Positions 52,647-61,700 of a stretch of 64,000 nucleotides of DNA are shown in pieces. The position numbers and the translations under genes were made by a program. The notes under the pieces are model-generated. The model made no database searches, was not told the DNA's origin, and saw only the letters and a list, made by a program, of their open reading frames with translations. Source of the stretch: CAUPWF01 sp036656795 (GTDB lineage: Bacteria; Bacillota; Clostridia; Lachnospirales; Lachnospiraceae); assembly GCA_036656795.1 (NCBI GenBank), contig JAVXHR010000007.1, forward strand, positions 23,364 through 87,363, read 5' to 3'. Numbering within the stretch: position 1 is the first letter of the stretch; each line of letters begins with the position of its first letter.

Positions 52647-52647
52647 A

Positions 52648-52671
52648 AAGAACACCCTTGGGGTGTTCTTT
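52648..52671. terminator. Bidirectional terminator
   Basis: AAAGAACACCC and GGGGTGTTCTTT with a tiny loop, between the convergent MerR-like and ferredoxin genes. Confidence 0.85.
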
Positions 52672-52698
52672 ATTGCACTTTTACACTATGAGTTGAAA

Positions 52699-52869
52699 TT
52701 ATCCTTGAGAAATTGCTCCTGTTGGACATTGAGATGCACATGCGCCACAATCAACACAAGCATCAGGATCGATTTCATAATGAGAAGCTCCCTGAGAAAT
52801 TGCTCCTGTTGGACATTCAGCTTCACAAGCTCCACAACTTACACATTCATCACTTATTACGTGAGCCAT
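52699..52869 (-). CDS. 2[4Fe-4S] ferredoxin
   Basis: A 56-residue clostridial ferredoxin. MAHVISDECVSCGACEAECP gives the first cluster motif CxxCxxCxxxCP, and ACVDCGACASQCP the second; each is followed by TGAISQG, showing the internal duplication. It carries low-potential electrons for fermentation enzymes such as pyruvate:ferredoxin oxidoreductase and hydrogenase. AAAAGGAGGG lies eight bases before the ATG. It is monocistronic and ends at the shared terminator. Confidence 0.96.
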   Translation of the reverse strand: MAHVISDECVSCGACEAECPTGAISQGASHYEIDPDACVDCGACASQCPTGAISQG

Positions 52870-53058
52870 AATAATACCCTCCTTTTCTTGTTGGTAGTTT
52901 ATATACCATATCTTTGTATATTCTAATACAAATAATCAAAATATACAAGTTGTATTTTAATTTTGAAACTGAAAATTAAGAAAAAGTTTATTGTTTTTAT
53001 AAAAAAAGAGTGTATAGTAAGTGATAGTGAATGGTATAACGAAAATAGGAGTGGCAAA

Positions 53059-54219
53059 ATGAAGAAAAAGTGGAAGCTATTAGTTGCAATTTTGTGTGTT
53101 GTAGTTGCCGGAGTTGCATGTGAAAAGAAAATCACAAAAGAACCCCATGGAATTAATGATACTAAAGAAGATAAAAAGACAGATGTAGGACAGGCAAAAA
53201 TTGATACAGTACGTCCGATAGCTTACGGGAATGTGTCCGGGTTAACGTTGGAAAAAGGGACTTATCTTTCTGTAATAGGGAAAAGTGATAATAGCTCCTA
53301 CTGGAAAGAAGTTGAGAAAGGTGCAAAACGGGCAGCGCAGGATATTAATACTATGTTAGGATATTCCGGTGATGACAAAGTGAAAGTAACTTACAGTGGA
53401 CCAAGTGATGAAAGTAAAGTGGACGAACAGATTAATATTCTAGATGAAGAATTGGCACGCTATCCGGCGGCAGTTAACATTGCGGTAATTGATGCAAGTG
53501 CATGTCAGGTGCAATTTGATTTAGCAACAGAGAATGATATTCCAATCATAGGTTTTGATTCCGGAAGCAATTATCAAGGCGTTACATTGTGTACAACAAA
53601 CAATGCAGATGCAGCAAAAACAGTAGCTGTAAAGTTAGGTACAGCTATTGACAATCAAGGAGAATTAGCACTTTTTGTACATGATTCAGTATCAACAACA
53701 GCAAAGGAAAGAGAAAGTGCTTTTTTAAATGAGATCCAACAAAATCATCCGGAGATTGAAGTGGTAAGTGTCTATCACTTAGATGAATTGACTACGATGG
53801 CGCAGCAGATTACGGAGGAAAAAAATGCAACACTTACAGAAAATGAGAAGGTGGTGGCAGAAGATATCACACAAGATGATGTGATGGATTATATATTGGA
53901 AAAACATCCTAATATAAAAGGTTGTATGGCAACCAATCAAGAGACAACACAATTAATGGTAGAAGCTTGTGAACGAGCTAAAAAGGAGAATGTCATTCTC
54001 ATGGGATTTGATGGCGGCGAGGAACAACTAAAGTCTTTACAAGATGAAAAACTTGCAGGAGTTATTATGCAGAATCCATATGGAATGGGATATGCGACCA
54101 TAATTGCGTCAGCAAGAGCGGTATTAGGTCTGGGAAATGAAGCGATTATAGATACCGGATATATATGGGTTACAAAAGAAAATCTGGAAAAAGATGCAAT
54201 TAAAAAAATGTTGTATTAA
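53059..54219 (+). CDS. Sugar-type ABC solute-binding lipoprotein (orphan)
   Basis: 386 residues. Signal MKKKWKLLVAILCVVVAGVA with the lipidated Cys21, then a type I periplasmic-binding fold: YLSVIGKSDNSSYWKEVEKG, VNIAVIDASACQVQFDLA, IPIIGFDSGSNYQ, KGCMATNQETTQLMVEAC, LMGFDGGEEQL and VIMQNPYGMGYATI. This resembles ribose/galactose-type binding proteins. No permease or ATPase gene is adjacent, so it may serve a distant transporter or a sensor kinase. ATG 53059 with AGGAGTGG upstream is chosen; the frame extends further but without a site. Confidence 0.88.
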   Translation: MKKKWKLLVAILCVVVAGVACEKKITKEPHGINDTKEDKKTDVGQAKIDTVRPIAYGNVSGLTLEKGTYLSVIGKSDNSSYWKEVEKGAKRAAQDINTMLGYSGDDKVKVTYSGPSDESKVDEQINILDEELARYPAAVNIAVIDASACQVQFDLATENDIPIIGFDSGSNYQGVTLCTTNNADAAKTVAVKLGTAIDNQGELALFVHDSVSTTAKERESAFLNEIQQNHPEIEVVSVYHLDELTTMAQQITEEKNATLTENEKVVAEDITQDDVMDYILEKHPNIKGCMATNQETTQLMVEACERAKKENVILMGFDGGEEQLKSLQDEKLAGVIMQNPYGMGYATIIASARAVLGLGNEAIIDTGYIWVTKENLEKDAIKKMLY

Positions 54220-54364
54220 AGTAATTATTACAAAATATAGTGGAAATCATATAATAAAACACGGCGTATTAATGTAATTTTGTGTATATATACAATTGAC
54301 GAGAGGAATTCATGATGTGATAATGAAACCTACTTGAAGAATATTCAAGAGAGAGGTGGCAGAG

Positions 54365-54592
54365 ATGACCAAAAAGTGTAAGATAAAATTATCAGCTACC
54401 GACGTAAAAGACTTTGTGAGAACTGCGGAAAAGTATGATTTTGATATTGATGTATTTTATAATCGCATCATTATTGATGCAAAATCTATTTTAGGAGTTT
54501 TGAGTTTAGATTTATCAAAAAACTTAACGGTGCAGTATCATGCCACAGATTCTGACTTTGAACAGGCATTACAAAAATACGTTGTAGCATAG
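54365..54592 (+). CDS. HPr-like protein without the catalytic histidine (copy 2)
   Basis: 75 residues, paralogue of 19940-20173. The serine region DAKSILGVLSLDLSK is almost identical and again puts Ser at residue 41; the GxHARPA site is replaced by SATDVKDFVRT. So both copies kept the regulatory-serine loop and lost the phosphocarrier His. ATG 54365 has GAGAGGTGG at about six bases; GTG 54356 overlaps that site. Confidence 0.83.
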   Translation: MTKKCKIKLSATDVKDFVRTAEKYDFDIDVFYNRIIIDAKSILGVLSLDLSKNLTVQYHATDSDFEQALQKYVVA

Positions 54593-54600
54593 AGAAAGAA

Positions 54601-54644
54601 ACATGCAAAGGGGAACTTGCAATTGCAAGTTCCCCTTTGCATGT
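54601..54644. repeat. Perfect 44-base palindrome
   Basis: ACATGCAAAGGGGAACTTGC continues into AA and is followed by its exact complement with no loop base in the centre (54622/54623). As RNA it would form a long hairpin ending the HPr-like transcript, though it lacks a U-tract. As DNA it is a perfect two-fold site directly over the -35 region of the following gene. Confidence 0.92.
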
Positions 54645-54650
54645 TATAAT
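54623..54650 (+). promoter_or_regulatory. Promoter of a probably leaderless mRNA
   Basis: TTGCAA (54623-54628, inside the palindrome), 16 bases, TATAAT (54645-54650). The ATG of the helicase gene begins at 54657, seven bases after the last base of the -10 element, so transcription would start at or next to the start codon. No ribosome site is present. Confidence 0.5.
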
Positions 54651-54656
54651 ATAATT

Positions 54657-57020
54657 ATGGAAAAAAAAGAAAAAATCAAGATATCTGTACGTAACCTTGT
54701 AGAATTTATTCTAAGAGAAGGGGATATTGATAATAGAATAGCGGGAAGTAAGGGCAGAGAAGCGATGCAGTTAGGTGCAAAGATTCATCGGAAAATCCAG
54801 CGTAGTATGGGTTCTGATTATTGTGCAGAAGTTCCATTAAATATTGAGATTCCATGTGAAGGATTCTGCCTACATGTAGAAGGGCGTGCTGACGGAATTC
54901 TTACAGAGGATAAAGGGATTACGATAGATGAGATTAAAGGAGTATTGTGTGAACTGCAAAGCATTAAGGCACCGGTAATGGTTCATTTAGCACAGGCAAA
55001 GTGTTATGCATATATCTATGCAAAACAACAGGCATTAGATACAATTTCTGTGCAGATGACGTATTGTCAGATGGAGTCGGAAGAACAAAAGAAATTCCAT
55101 TATAACTATAATATTACAGAATTGGAAACATGGTTTTATAATATAATTAGACAGTATGAAATATGGGGAAAATTTCAAATTCAATGGAGACAATTGCGTA
55201 ACAATTCCATCAAACAAATAGAGTTTCCATTTTCATATCGCGAGGGACAAAAAGAAGTGGTAACGTCTGTTTATAAAACGATTTTAAGAAAAAAGAAGTT
55301 GTTTGTCCAAGCACCTACAGGGGTTGGAAAGACTGTGGCAACAATTTTCCCGGCAGTAAAGGCAATGGGAGAAGATTTAATTGAGAAGCTATTCTATCTT
55401 ACAGCAAAAACCATTACCCGTACGGTGGCGGAACAGGCATTTCAGACATTAAAGAATCAACAATTACAATGCAAGGTCATTACGCTGACAGCCAAAGAAA
55501 AGATATGTTTTTGTCAGGAAATGGCTTGTAATCCGGAGGAGTGTCCTTATGCAAAAGGACATTATGATCGTGTGAATGATGCCATCTATCATTTAATTAC
55601 CACAACCAATGACTTGAGTCGTGAATCATTGGAAATTCAAGCAAGGAAGTATAAAGTATGTCCATTTGAGATGGCTTTGGACGTGTCATTGTGGGCAGAT
55701 GTTGTTATCTGTGATTATAATTATGTATTTGATCCCAATGCACATCTAAGAAGATTTTTTTCGGATGGAGTTAAGGGAAACTACTGCTTTTTGATTGATG
55801 AGGCACATAATCTTGTGGAACGTGGACGTGAAATGTACAGTGCGACTTTATATAAAGAGGATATACTTCATGTAAAAAAATGTACTGCCGGAGATATAAA
55901 ATTAGAAAAGAGCTTGGAGGAATGCAATAGACTATTGCTGGAATTAAAGCGAGAGTGTGAAACTTATAAAATTCACAACAGTGTCTCTCATGTTGTATTG
56001 AAACTAATGCATCTTATGAGTGAACTGGAACGATATCTGGAAGAACATGAAACGGGTGAGAAAAGAGAAGCGGTGCTCCAATTCTATTTTGATGTACGGA
56101 GATTTTTGGATATTCATGAACGCCTGGATGAACACTATACTATTTATACAGAATTAGAAGCAGATGGAAGATTTAAACTTAAACTTTTTTGTGTGAATCC
56201 AGGGTTGAATCTCCAAGAATTTTTAAGCAGAGGAAGCAGTACAATCTTTTTTTCTGCAACTCTTTTGCCCATTATGTATTATAAACAATTGTTGAGTGTC
56301 ACAGAGGATGATTATGCAATCTACGTGCAATCTAGCTTTGAGCAACGTCATAGACTTTTACTATTGGGAGTAGATGTGAGTACCAAATTTTCTTTGCGCA
56401 GTGAATCCATGTATATTCGTTATGCAAAATATATTGCAGGGATAACAGATGAAAAAAATGGAAATTATATTGCTTTTTTCCCGTCTTATCAGTTTATGAC
56501 AGCTGTCTATGAACAATTTATTAAGATAGAAACGACAGGACATATAGAATGTATTCTTCAAGAAAAAAACATGGAAGAAGAAAAAAGGGAGTTGTTTTTA
56601 GAAAAATTTGAAGAAAGCAGGACCGGTAGTTTGGTTGGGTTTTGTGTTATGGGTGGCATCTTTGCAGAGGGAATTGATCTTACTCGTGAACGTTTGATTG
56701 GGGCAATGATTATAGGGACCGGATTGCCACAAGTATGCTGGGAACGTGAAATTCTAAAGGAATATTTTGAACAACAAGGAAAGCGAGGATTTGACTATGC
56801 GTATCTCTATCCGGGACTAAATAAAGTATTACAGGCAGCGGGACGTGTGATACGAACAGAAGAGGATTATGGTACCATCTGTCTGTTAGATGAACGATTT
56901 GGACAGAGGCAATATCAAGATGTCTTCCCAAGAGAATGGGAAGATCTAACAGAATGTACAATTCATACGATTGGAGAAAAGGTGAGAATGTTCTGGGACT
57001 ATGAGAGTGAATCGAAGTAA
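54657..57020 (+). CDS. PD-(D/E)XK nuclease fused to XPD/DinG-type Fe-S DNA helicase
   Basis: 787 residues. Residues 1-185 are a RecB-type nuclease: GAKIHRKIQ, GRADGIL (Asp), IDEIKG (ExK) and LAQAKCYAYIYA (QxxxY), so the active site is complete. The helicase follows: QAPTGVGKTVATIFP, FYLTAKTITRTVAEQAF, Cys at CFCQEMACNPEECPYAKG and KVCPFE that suit the XPD Fe-S cluster, LIDEAHNL, FFSATLLP, and the C-terminal GIFAEGIDL and QAAGRVIRTEEDYG. It probably unwinds and cuts DNA during repair. The start has no ribosome site and lies just after TATAAT. Its end overlaps the convergent LysR gene by 22 bases. Confidence 0.88.
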   Translation: MEKKEKIKISVRNLVEFILREGDIDNRIAGSKGREAMQLGAKIHRKIQRSMGSDYCAEVPLNIEIPCEGFCLHVEGRADGILTEDKGITIDEIKGVLCELQSIKAPVMVHLAQAKCYAYIYAKQQALDTISVQMTYCQMESEEQKKFHYNYNITELETWFYNIIRQYEIWGKFQIQWRQLRNNSIKQIEFPFSYREGQKEVVTSVYKTILRKKKLFVQAPTGVGKTVATIFPAVKAMGEDLIEKLFYLTAKTITRTVAEQAFQTLKNQQLQCKVITLTAKEKICFCQEMACNPEECPYAKGHYDRVNDAIYHLITTTNDLSRESLEIQARKYKVCPFEMALDVSLWADVVICDYNYVFDPNAHLRRFFSDGVKGNYCFLIDEAHNLVERGREMYSATLYKEDILHVKKCTAGDIKLEKSLEECNRLLLELKRECETYKIHNSVSHVVLKLMHLMSELERYLEEHETGEKREAVLQFYFDVRRFLDIHERLDEHYTIYTELEADGRFKLKLFCVNPGLNLQEFLSRGSSTIFFSATLLPIMYYKQLLSVTEDDYAIYVQSSFEQRHRLLLLGVDVSTKFSLRSESMYIRYAKYIAGITDEKNGNYIAFFPSYQFMTAVYEQFIKIETTGHIECILQEKNMEEEKRELFLEKFEESRTGSLVGFCVMGGIFAEGIDLTRERLIGAMIIGTGLPQVCWEREILKEYFEQQGKRGFDYAYLYPGLNKVLQAAGRVIRTEEDYGTICLLDERFGQRQYQDVFPREWEDLTECTIHTIGEKVRMFWDYESESK

Positions 57021-57883
57021 CTCATAAATTCAACAACTGCTTTAGAAGTAGGAAGTTGTTGATTATAGGCTATAATTAACTCACGGGGTGGTAATGTTTC
57101 CTTTGTTTTTACAATAAATAAATCGTTGGATTTATGAGGAATACAATAATCCGGAATAAAGGCAATTCCAAGACCGATACTTGCAAGATCAATTAACAGA
57201 TCATTACTGCTTAGTTCTACTTCGGGAACAAGGTCTAATTGATGTTGCTGAAATAAACTATGCAAAAATTCACTTGTGGTACTTAATTTGTCTAACATTA
57301 AAATAGGATATTCTAATAATTCTTTTAAGGAAAGAGTTTGTTCTTTCAGATGAGAATATGCACTGTTTGCAAGAAATACATCATGAAATTGTTTGATTTT
57401 TTTAATGTTATTCATACTGCCTAAAGCAGTATTGGGATAGTTGGTTACAATTAAATCAACTTCTCCGGTTGCTAATAATTCTACGCATTTTAATGAGGTC
57501 TGGTTTGTAACTTTGATATGTGCATTTGGAAATTCTGTATGAAATCTTTTTAAGTAGGGAACGAGAAAATATCGGCAAATGGTGTCACTTGCACCAATAC
57601 GGATCTGTCCACCGGTGGAAATAGAATCCACAATTTGTGATTCTCCTCGCTTAATAAGATTCAGTGCAGGTTCAATATGACGCAATAGAATTTCGCCTTC
57701 CGGTGTAAGCTGTACTTTTTTTGTACTACGAATAAAGAGTGTTTGGTCAAGTTTATGTTCTAATACCTTGATGGATTGGCTAACAGCAGATTGTGATATA
57801 AAAAGCCGCTTGGAGGCCATTGAAAAACTTAGTGTTGTAGCAACATAGTAGAATACTTTATATAACTCATAGTTAATGTCCAT
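56999..57883 (-). CDS. LysR-family transcriptional regulator
   Basis: 294 residues. Winged helix YKVFYYVATTLSFSMASKRL, SQSAVSQSIKVLEHKL and FIRSTKKVQLTPEGEILL; effector domain with IRIGASDTICRYFLVPYL. Of the CysL/CbbR-like group. AAGGAGG before ATG. Divergent to the TIGR01906 gene, which is a candidate target. Confidence 0.92.
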   Translation of the reverse strand: MDINYELYKVFYYVATTLSFSMASKRLFISQSAVSQSIKVLEHKLDQTLFIRSTKKVQLTPEGEILLRHIEPALNLIKRGESQIVDSISTGGQIRIGASDTICRYFLVPYLKRFHTEFPNAHIKVTNQTSLKCVELLATGEVDLIVTNYPNTALGSMNNIKKIKQFHDVFLANSAYSHLKEQTLSLKELLEYPILMLDKLSTTSEFLHSLFQQHQLDLVPEVELSSNDLLIDLASIGLGIAFIPDYCIPHKSNDLFIVKTKETLPPRELIIAYNQQLPTSKAVVEFMSYFDSLS

Positions 57884-58001
57884 TATTAGTCCTCCTTATA
57901 AGACTGATTTGTATTATATGATAAAATCATATAAATTACAACAGATTTTCTTTAGAGTGTGATAAAATATAGTTATTAATGCAGGAAAGTGAGGAAAATA
58001 T

Positions 58002-58682
58002 GTGAAAGGGATACAATGGTGTACAAGTGTAATAGCTACGGTAGCAATTATTATTATTTTGTTAATTACCAGTTTTGAACTAGGAATCTATGGTGGATAT
58101 GGGTGGTATGAAAAGGAATATCAAAAGTATGATGTTACTAGTGAACTTGAAATGAAGCTTCCCGAAGTTATGCATGTTACAAAAGAAATGATGTCATATC
58201 TTAGAGGAAACCGAAAAAACCTTGTGGTAGAGACGAAAGTAAATGGAAATACGAGGGAGTTTTTTAACGACAGAGAAAAAGCACATATGAAAGATGTACA
58301 ACATCTTTTTTTAGGCGGGTTGGTACTTCGGCGTGTAGCGATTGGAATCTTTTTACTTTGCATACTTATTTTAGTGGGAAGTAAAGGGAAAATCTGCTAT
58401 TTATTGACAAGAGCATATCAGATAGGATTGGGTATATTTGCGATATTACTTGGGATAGTTGGCTATTTATTCTCGCAGGATTTCACTACTTATTTTATAA
58501 AATTTCATGAACTTTTTTTCACTAATGATCTATGGCTCTTAGATCCGGAAACGGATCTGATGATTCGCATGTTGCCGGAAGAATTTTTTTCAGACATGGT
58601 AGCGCGTATTGGAATCATTTTTGTTGTATTGCTTGTGGCATTTTTGGTGGGGAGTATAGTTATAAAGAAGAAACGCTTATAA
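58002..58682 (+). CDS. TIGR01906 family integral membrane protein
   Basis: 226 residues. Helix 1 (IATVAIIIILLITSFELG), an extracellular region (LPEVMHVTKEMMSYLRGN, FFNDREKAHMKDVQHLF), then three more helices. Pattern fits TIGR01906, function unknown. GTG start with GTGAGGA upstream. It precedes purL by 90 bases. Confidence 0.85.
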   Translation: MKGIQWCTSVIATVAIIIILLITSFELGIYGGYGWYEKEYQKYDVTSELEMKLPEVMHVTKEMMSYLRGNRKNLVVETKVNGNTREFFNDREKAHMKDVQHLFLGGLVLRRVAIGIFLLCILILVGSKGKICYLLTRAYQIGLGIFAILLGIVGYLFSQDFTTYFIKFHELFFTNDLWLLDPETDLMIRMLPEEFFSDMVARIGIIFVVLLVAFLVGSIVIKKKRL

Positions 58683-58772
58683 ATAACTTTAGATATATTA
58701 ATTATACTAATGATAAAAGGTGTGTTACTATAAAATTACAAAATAAAACCAAAGGAATTAATGGAGGAAATT

Positions 58773-61700
58773 ATGAGCAGTGTAAAACGAGTATACGTTG
58801 AAAAAAAATCGGAATTTGCAGTACAGGCAAAAGAGCTTAAACGTGAAATTAAGAGTTATCTGGGCATACATACTATTACAGATGTTCGAATATTGATACG
58901 TTACGATATTGAAAATGTATCTGATGAGAGTTTTGCAAAAGCATGTAATGGCGTATTTGCAGAACCTCCCGTTGATGATTTATATAAAGAAACATTTCAT
59001 CAAACAGAATATAGTAGAAGTTTTTCTGTAGAATTTTTACCAGGTCAATTTGATCAACGTGCAGATTCGGCGATTCAATGTGTTCAATTTATTAAAGATG
59101 ATGAACAACCAATTATAAAATCTGCAACAACCTATGTGATTGAAGGTACAATTACCGATGAAGAATTTAATGCTATCAAAGCACATTGTATTAATCCTGT
59201 AGATTCTAGAGAAACAGGAATGAACAAGCCTGATACCTTAATTACAGTGTTTGAAGAGCCTGAAGATGTAAGAATTTTTACTGGGTTTGAAGAGATGCCT
59301 AATCCAGAATTAAAGAAATTATATGATTCACTGGGATTAGCTATGACCTTTAAGGATTTTTTACATATTCAGGTGTATTTTAGAGAGGAAGAACATAGGG
59401 CACCGTCGATGACAGAGATTCGTGTTTTAGATACCTATTGGTCTGACCATTGCCGACATACAACCTTTTCTACTGAATTAAAGGAAGTGAGCTTTGGAGA
59501 GGGTGATTATAAAAAACCAATTGTAGATACGTATCATCAATATTTAAAAGATCACAGTGAGATATTTGCAGGAAGAGATGACAAATTTGTGTGCTTAATG
59601 GATCTGGCACTGATGGCGATGCGTAAACTTAAAAAAGAAGGAAAGTTAGAAGACCAAGAAGAATCAGATGAGATTAATGCATGTAGTATTGTTGTTCCAA
59701 TTAAAGTAGATGGTAAAGAAGAGGAATGGTTAGTGAATTTCAAGAATGAAACACATAATCATCCAACGGAAATCGAACCATTTGGTGGAGCGGCAACTTG
59801 TCTTGGTGGAGCAATCAGAGATCCGTTGTCGGGACGAACTTATGTGTATCAGGCGATGCGTGTTACCGGTGCAGCGGACCCTACGGTATCGGTTCAGGAA
59901 ACAATGAAAGGTAAATTGCCACAGAAGAAATTAGTACGTAGTGCGGCTCATGGCTATAGTTCTTATGGAAATCAAATAGGATTAGCAACGGGAGCTGTAA
60001 AAGAAATATATCATCCAAATTATGTTGCAAAAAGAATGGAGATAGGTGCAGTTCTTGGAGCAGCACCTCGTAGAGCTGTTATAAGGGAAACGTCGGATAA
60101 GGATGATATTATTATCTTATTAGGAGGACGTACGGGACGTGATGGCTGTGGTGGAGCAACAGGATCTTCTAAGGTACATACGGAAGAGTCCATTGAAACT
60201 TGTGGCGCAGAGGTACAAAAGGGGAATCCGCCAACAGAACGTAAGATTCAAAGATTGTTCAGAAGAGAAGAAGTTAGCAAACTTATTAAGAAATGTAATG
60301 ACTTTGGAGCAGGTGGAGTCTCAGTGGCAATTGGTGAATTAGCGGATGGGTTGCGTATTGATCTTGATAAAGTTCCTAAAAAATATGCCGGACTTGATGG
60401 AACTGAGATTGCAATCTCAGAATCGCAAGAACGTATGGCGGTTGTAGTTGATCCAAAAGATGTATCACAGTTTTTAGCATATGCAAAAGAAGAGAATCTA
60501 GAAGCGGTTGAAGTGGCTGTCGTAACGGAAGAGCCAAGATTGGTATTATCATGGAGAGGTAAGGAGATTGTAAATATTTCTCGTGCATTTCTTGACACCA
60601 ACGGCGCTCATCAAGAAACCACCGTTGAGGTTGAGATTCCAAATAAAGCAGAGAGTATTCTAGTAACAACGGAAGTTTCAGATGTAAAAGCAAAGTGGCT
60701 AGAGACTTTAAAAGATTTGAATGTATGTTCTCAAAAAGGTCTAGTCGAAATGTTTGATGGTTCCATTGGAGCTGGTTCTGTATTCATGCCACATGGCGGA
60801 AAGTATCAGATGACAGAGACCCAGGCAATGGTTGCAAAGATACCGGTATTAAATGGAGAAACAGATGCTGTTACGATGATGAGTTACGGATTTGATCCGT
60901 ATGTATCCAGTTGGAGTCCGTATCATGGGGCAATCTATGCAGTTGTAGAATCCGTTGCAAAGATTGTGGCAGCCGGTGGAACATATAGTAAAATTCGATT
61001 TACATTTCAAGAGTACTTTAGACGTATGTCCGAAGATGGTGCTAGATGGAGTCAGCCTTTTGTGTCTTTATTGGGTGCTTATCAGGCACAACTTGGATTT
61101 GGGTTGCCTTCTATTGGTGGAAAAGACAGTATGTCAGGGACATTTCAGGATATTGATGTACCACCAACTCTTGTTTCTTTTGCAGTGGATATTGCAACGC
61201 AACAGGATATTATTACACCGGAATTGAAACAATCTGGAAATGTATTGGTATGGTTGCGTACAAAAAAAGATAATTATGATTTACCTGTATATGAGCAACT
61301 GACAGGGGAGTATGAGAAATTGACTCAAGATATCCATACGGGAAAGGTAGTATCTGCGTACGCTTTAGATCGTCATGGTATTATTGCCGCAGTGAGTAAA
61401 ATGGCATTTGGAAATGGTATGGGTGTGTCACTTAGGGACAACATAGAGGCAAAGGATTTATTTGCGCCAGCATTTGGTGATATTATTGCAGAAGTTCCAA
61501 AAGAAAAGGTGCATACATTAGCTACATCGGTAACTGTAATTGGGGAAGTGACAGATACGTCGGAGTTTTGTTACGGCGCTGTTAAGATATCCTCAAAGGA
61601 GGCGGTGGAAGCTTGGACAGAGACATTGGAGAAAGTGTTTAAAACGATGTCAGGAGCAAAGACAGAAGTGACTCCACAAGAAACAATATATCAAGCGAAA

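Noticed and set aside
52663..52926. Forward-strand protein over the ferredoxin region
   Set aside because: The reverse strand encodes a perfect 2[4Fe-4S] ferredoxin with a strong ribosome site; the forward frame mirrors its repeats.
54657..57020. CasDinG of a type IV CRISPR system
   Set aside because: No repeats, csf genes or plasmid signals are present; the RecB-type nuclease N-terminus is not part of CasDinG.
58683..58772. Purine riboswitch before purL
   Set aside because: The 90-base gap lacks the conserved P1-P3 core sequences, and no terminator hairpin is seen. The guaB leader is likewise negative.
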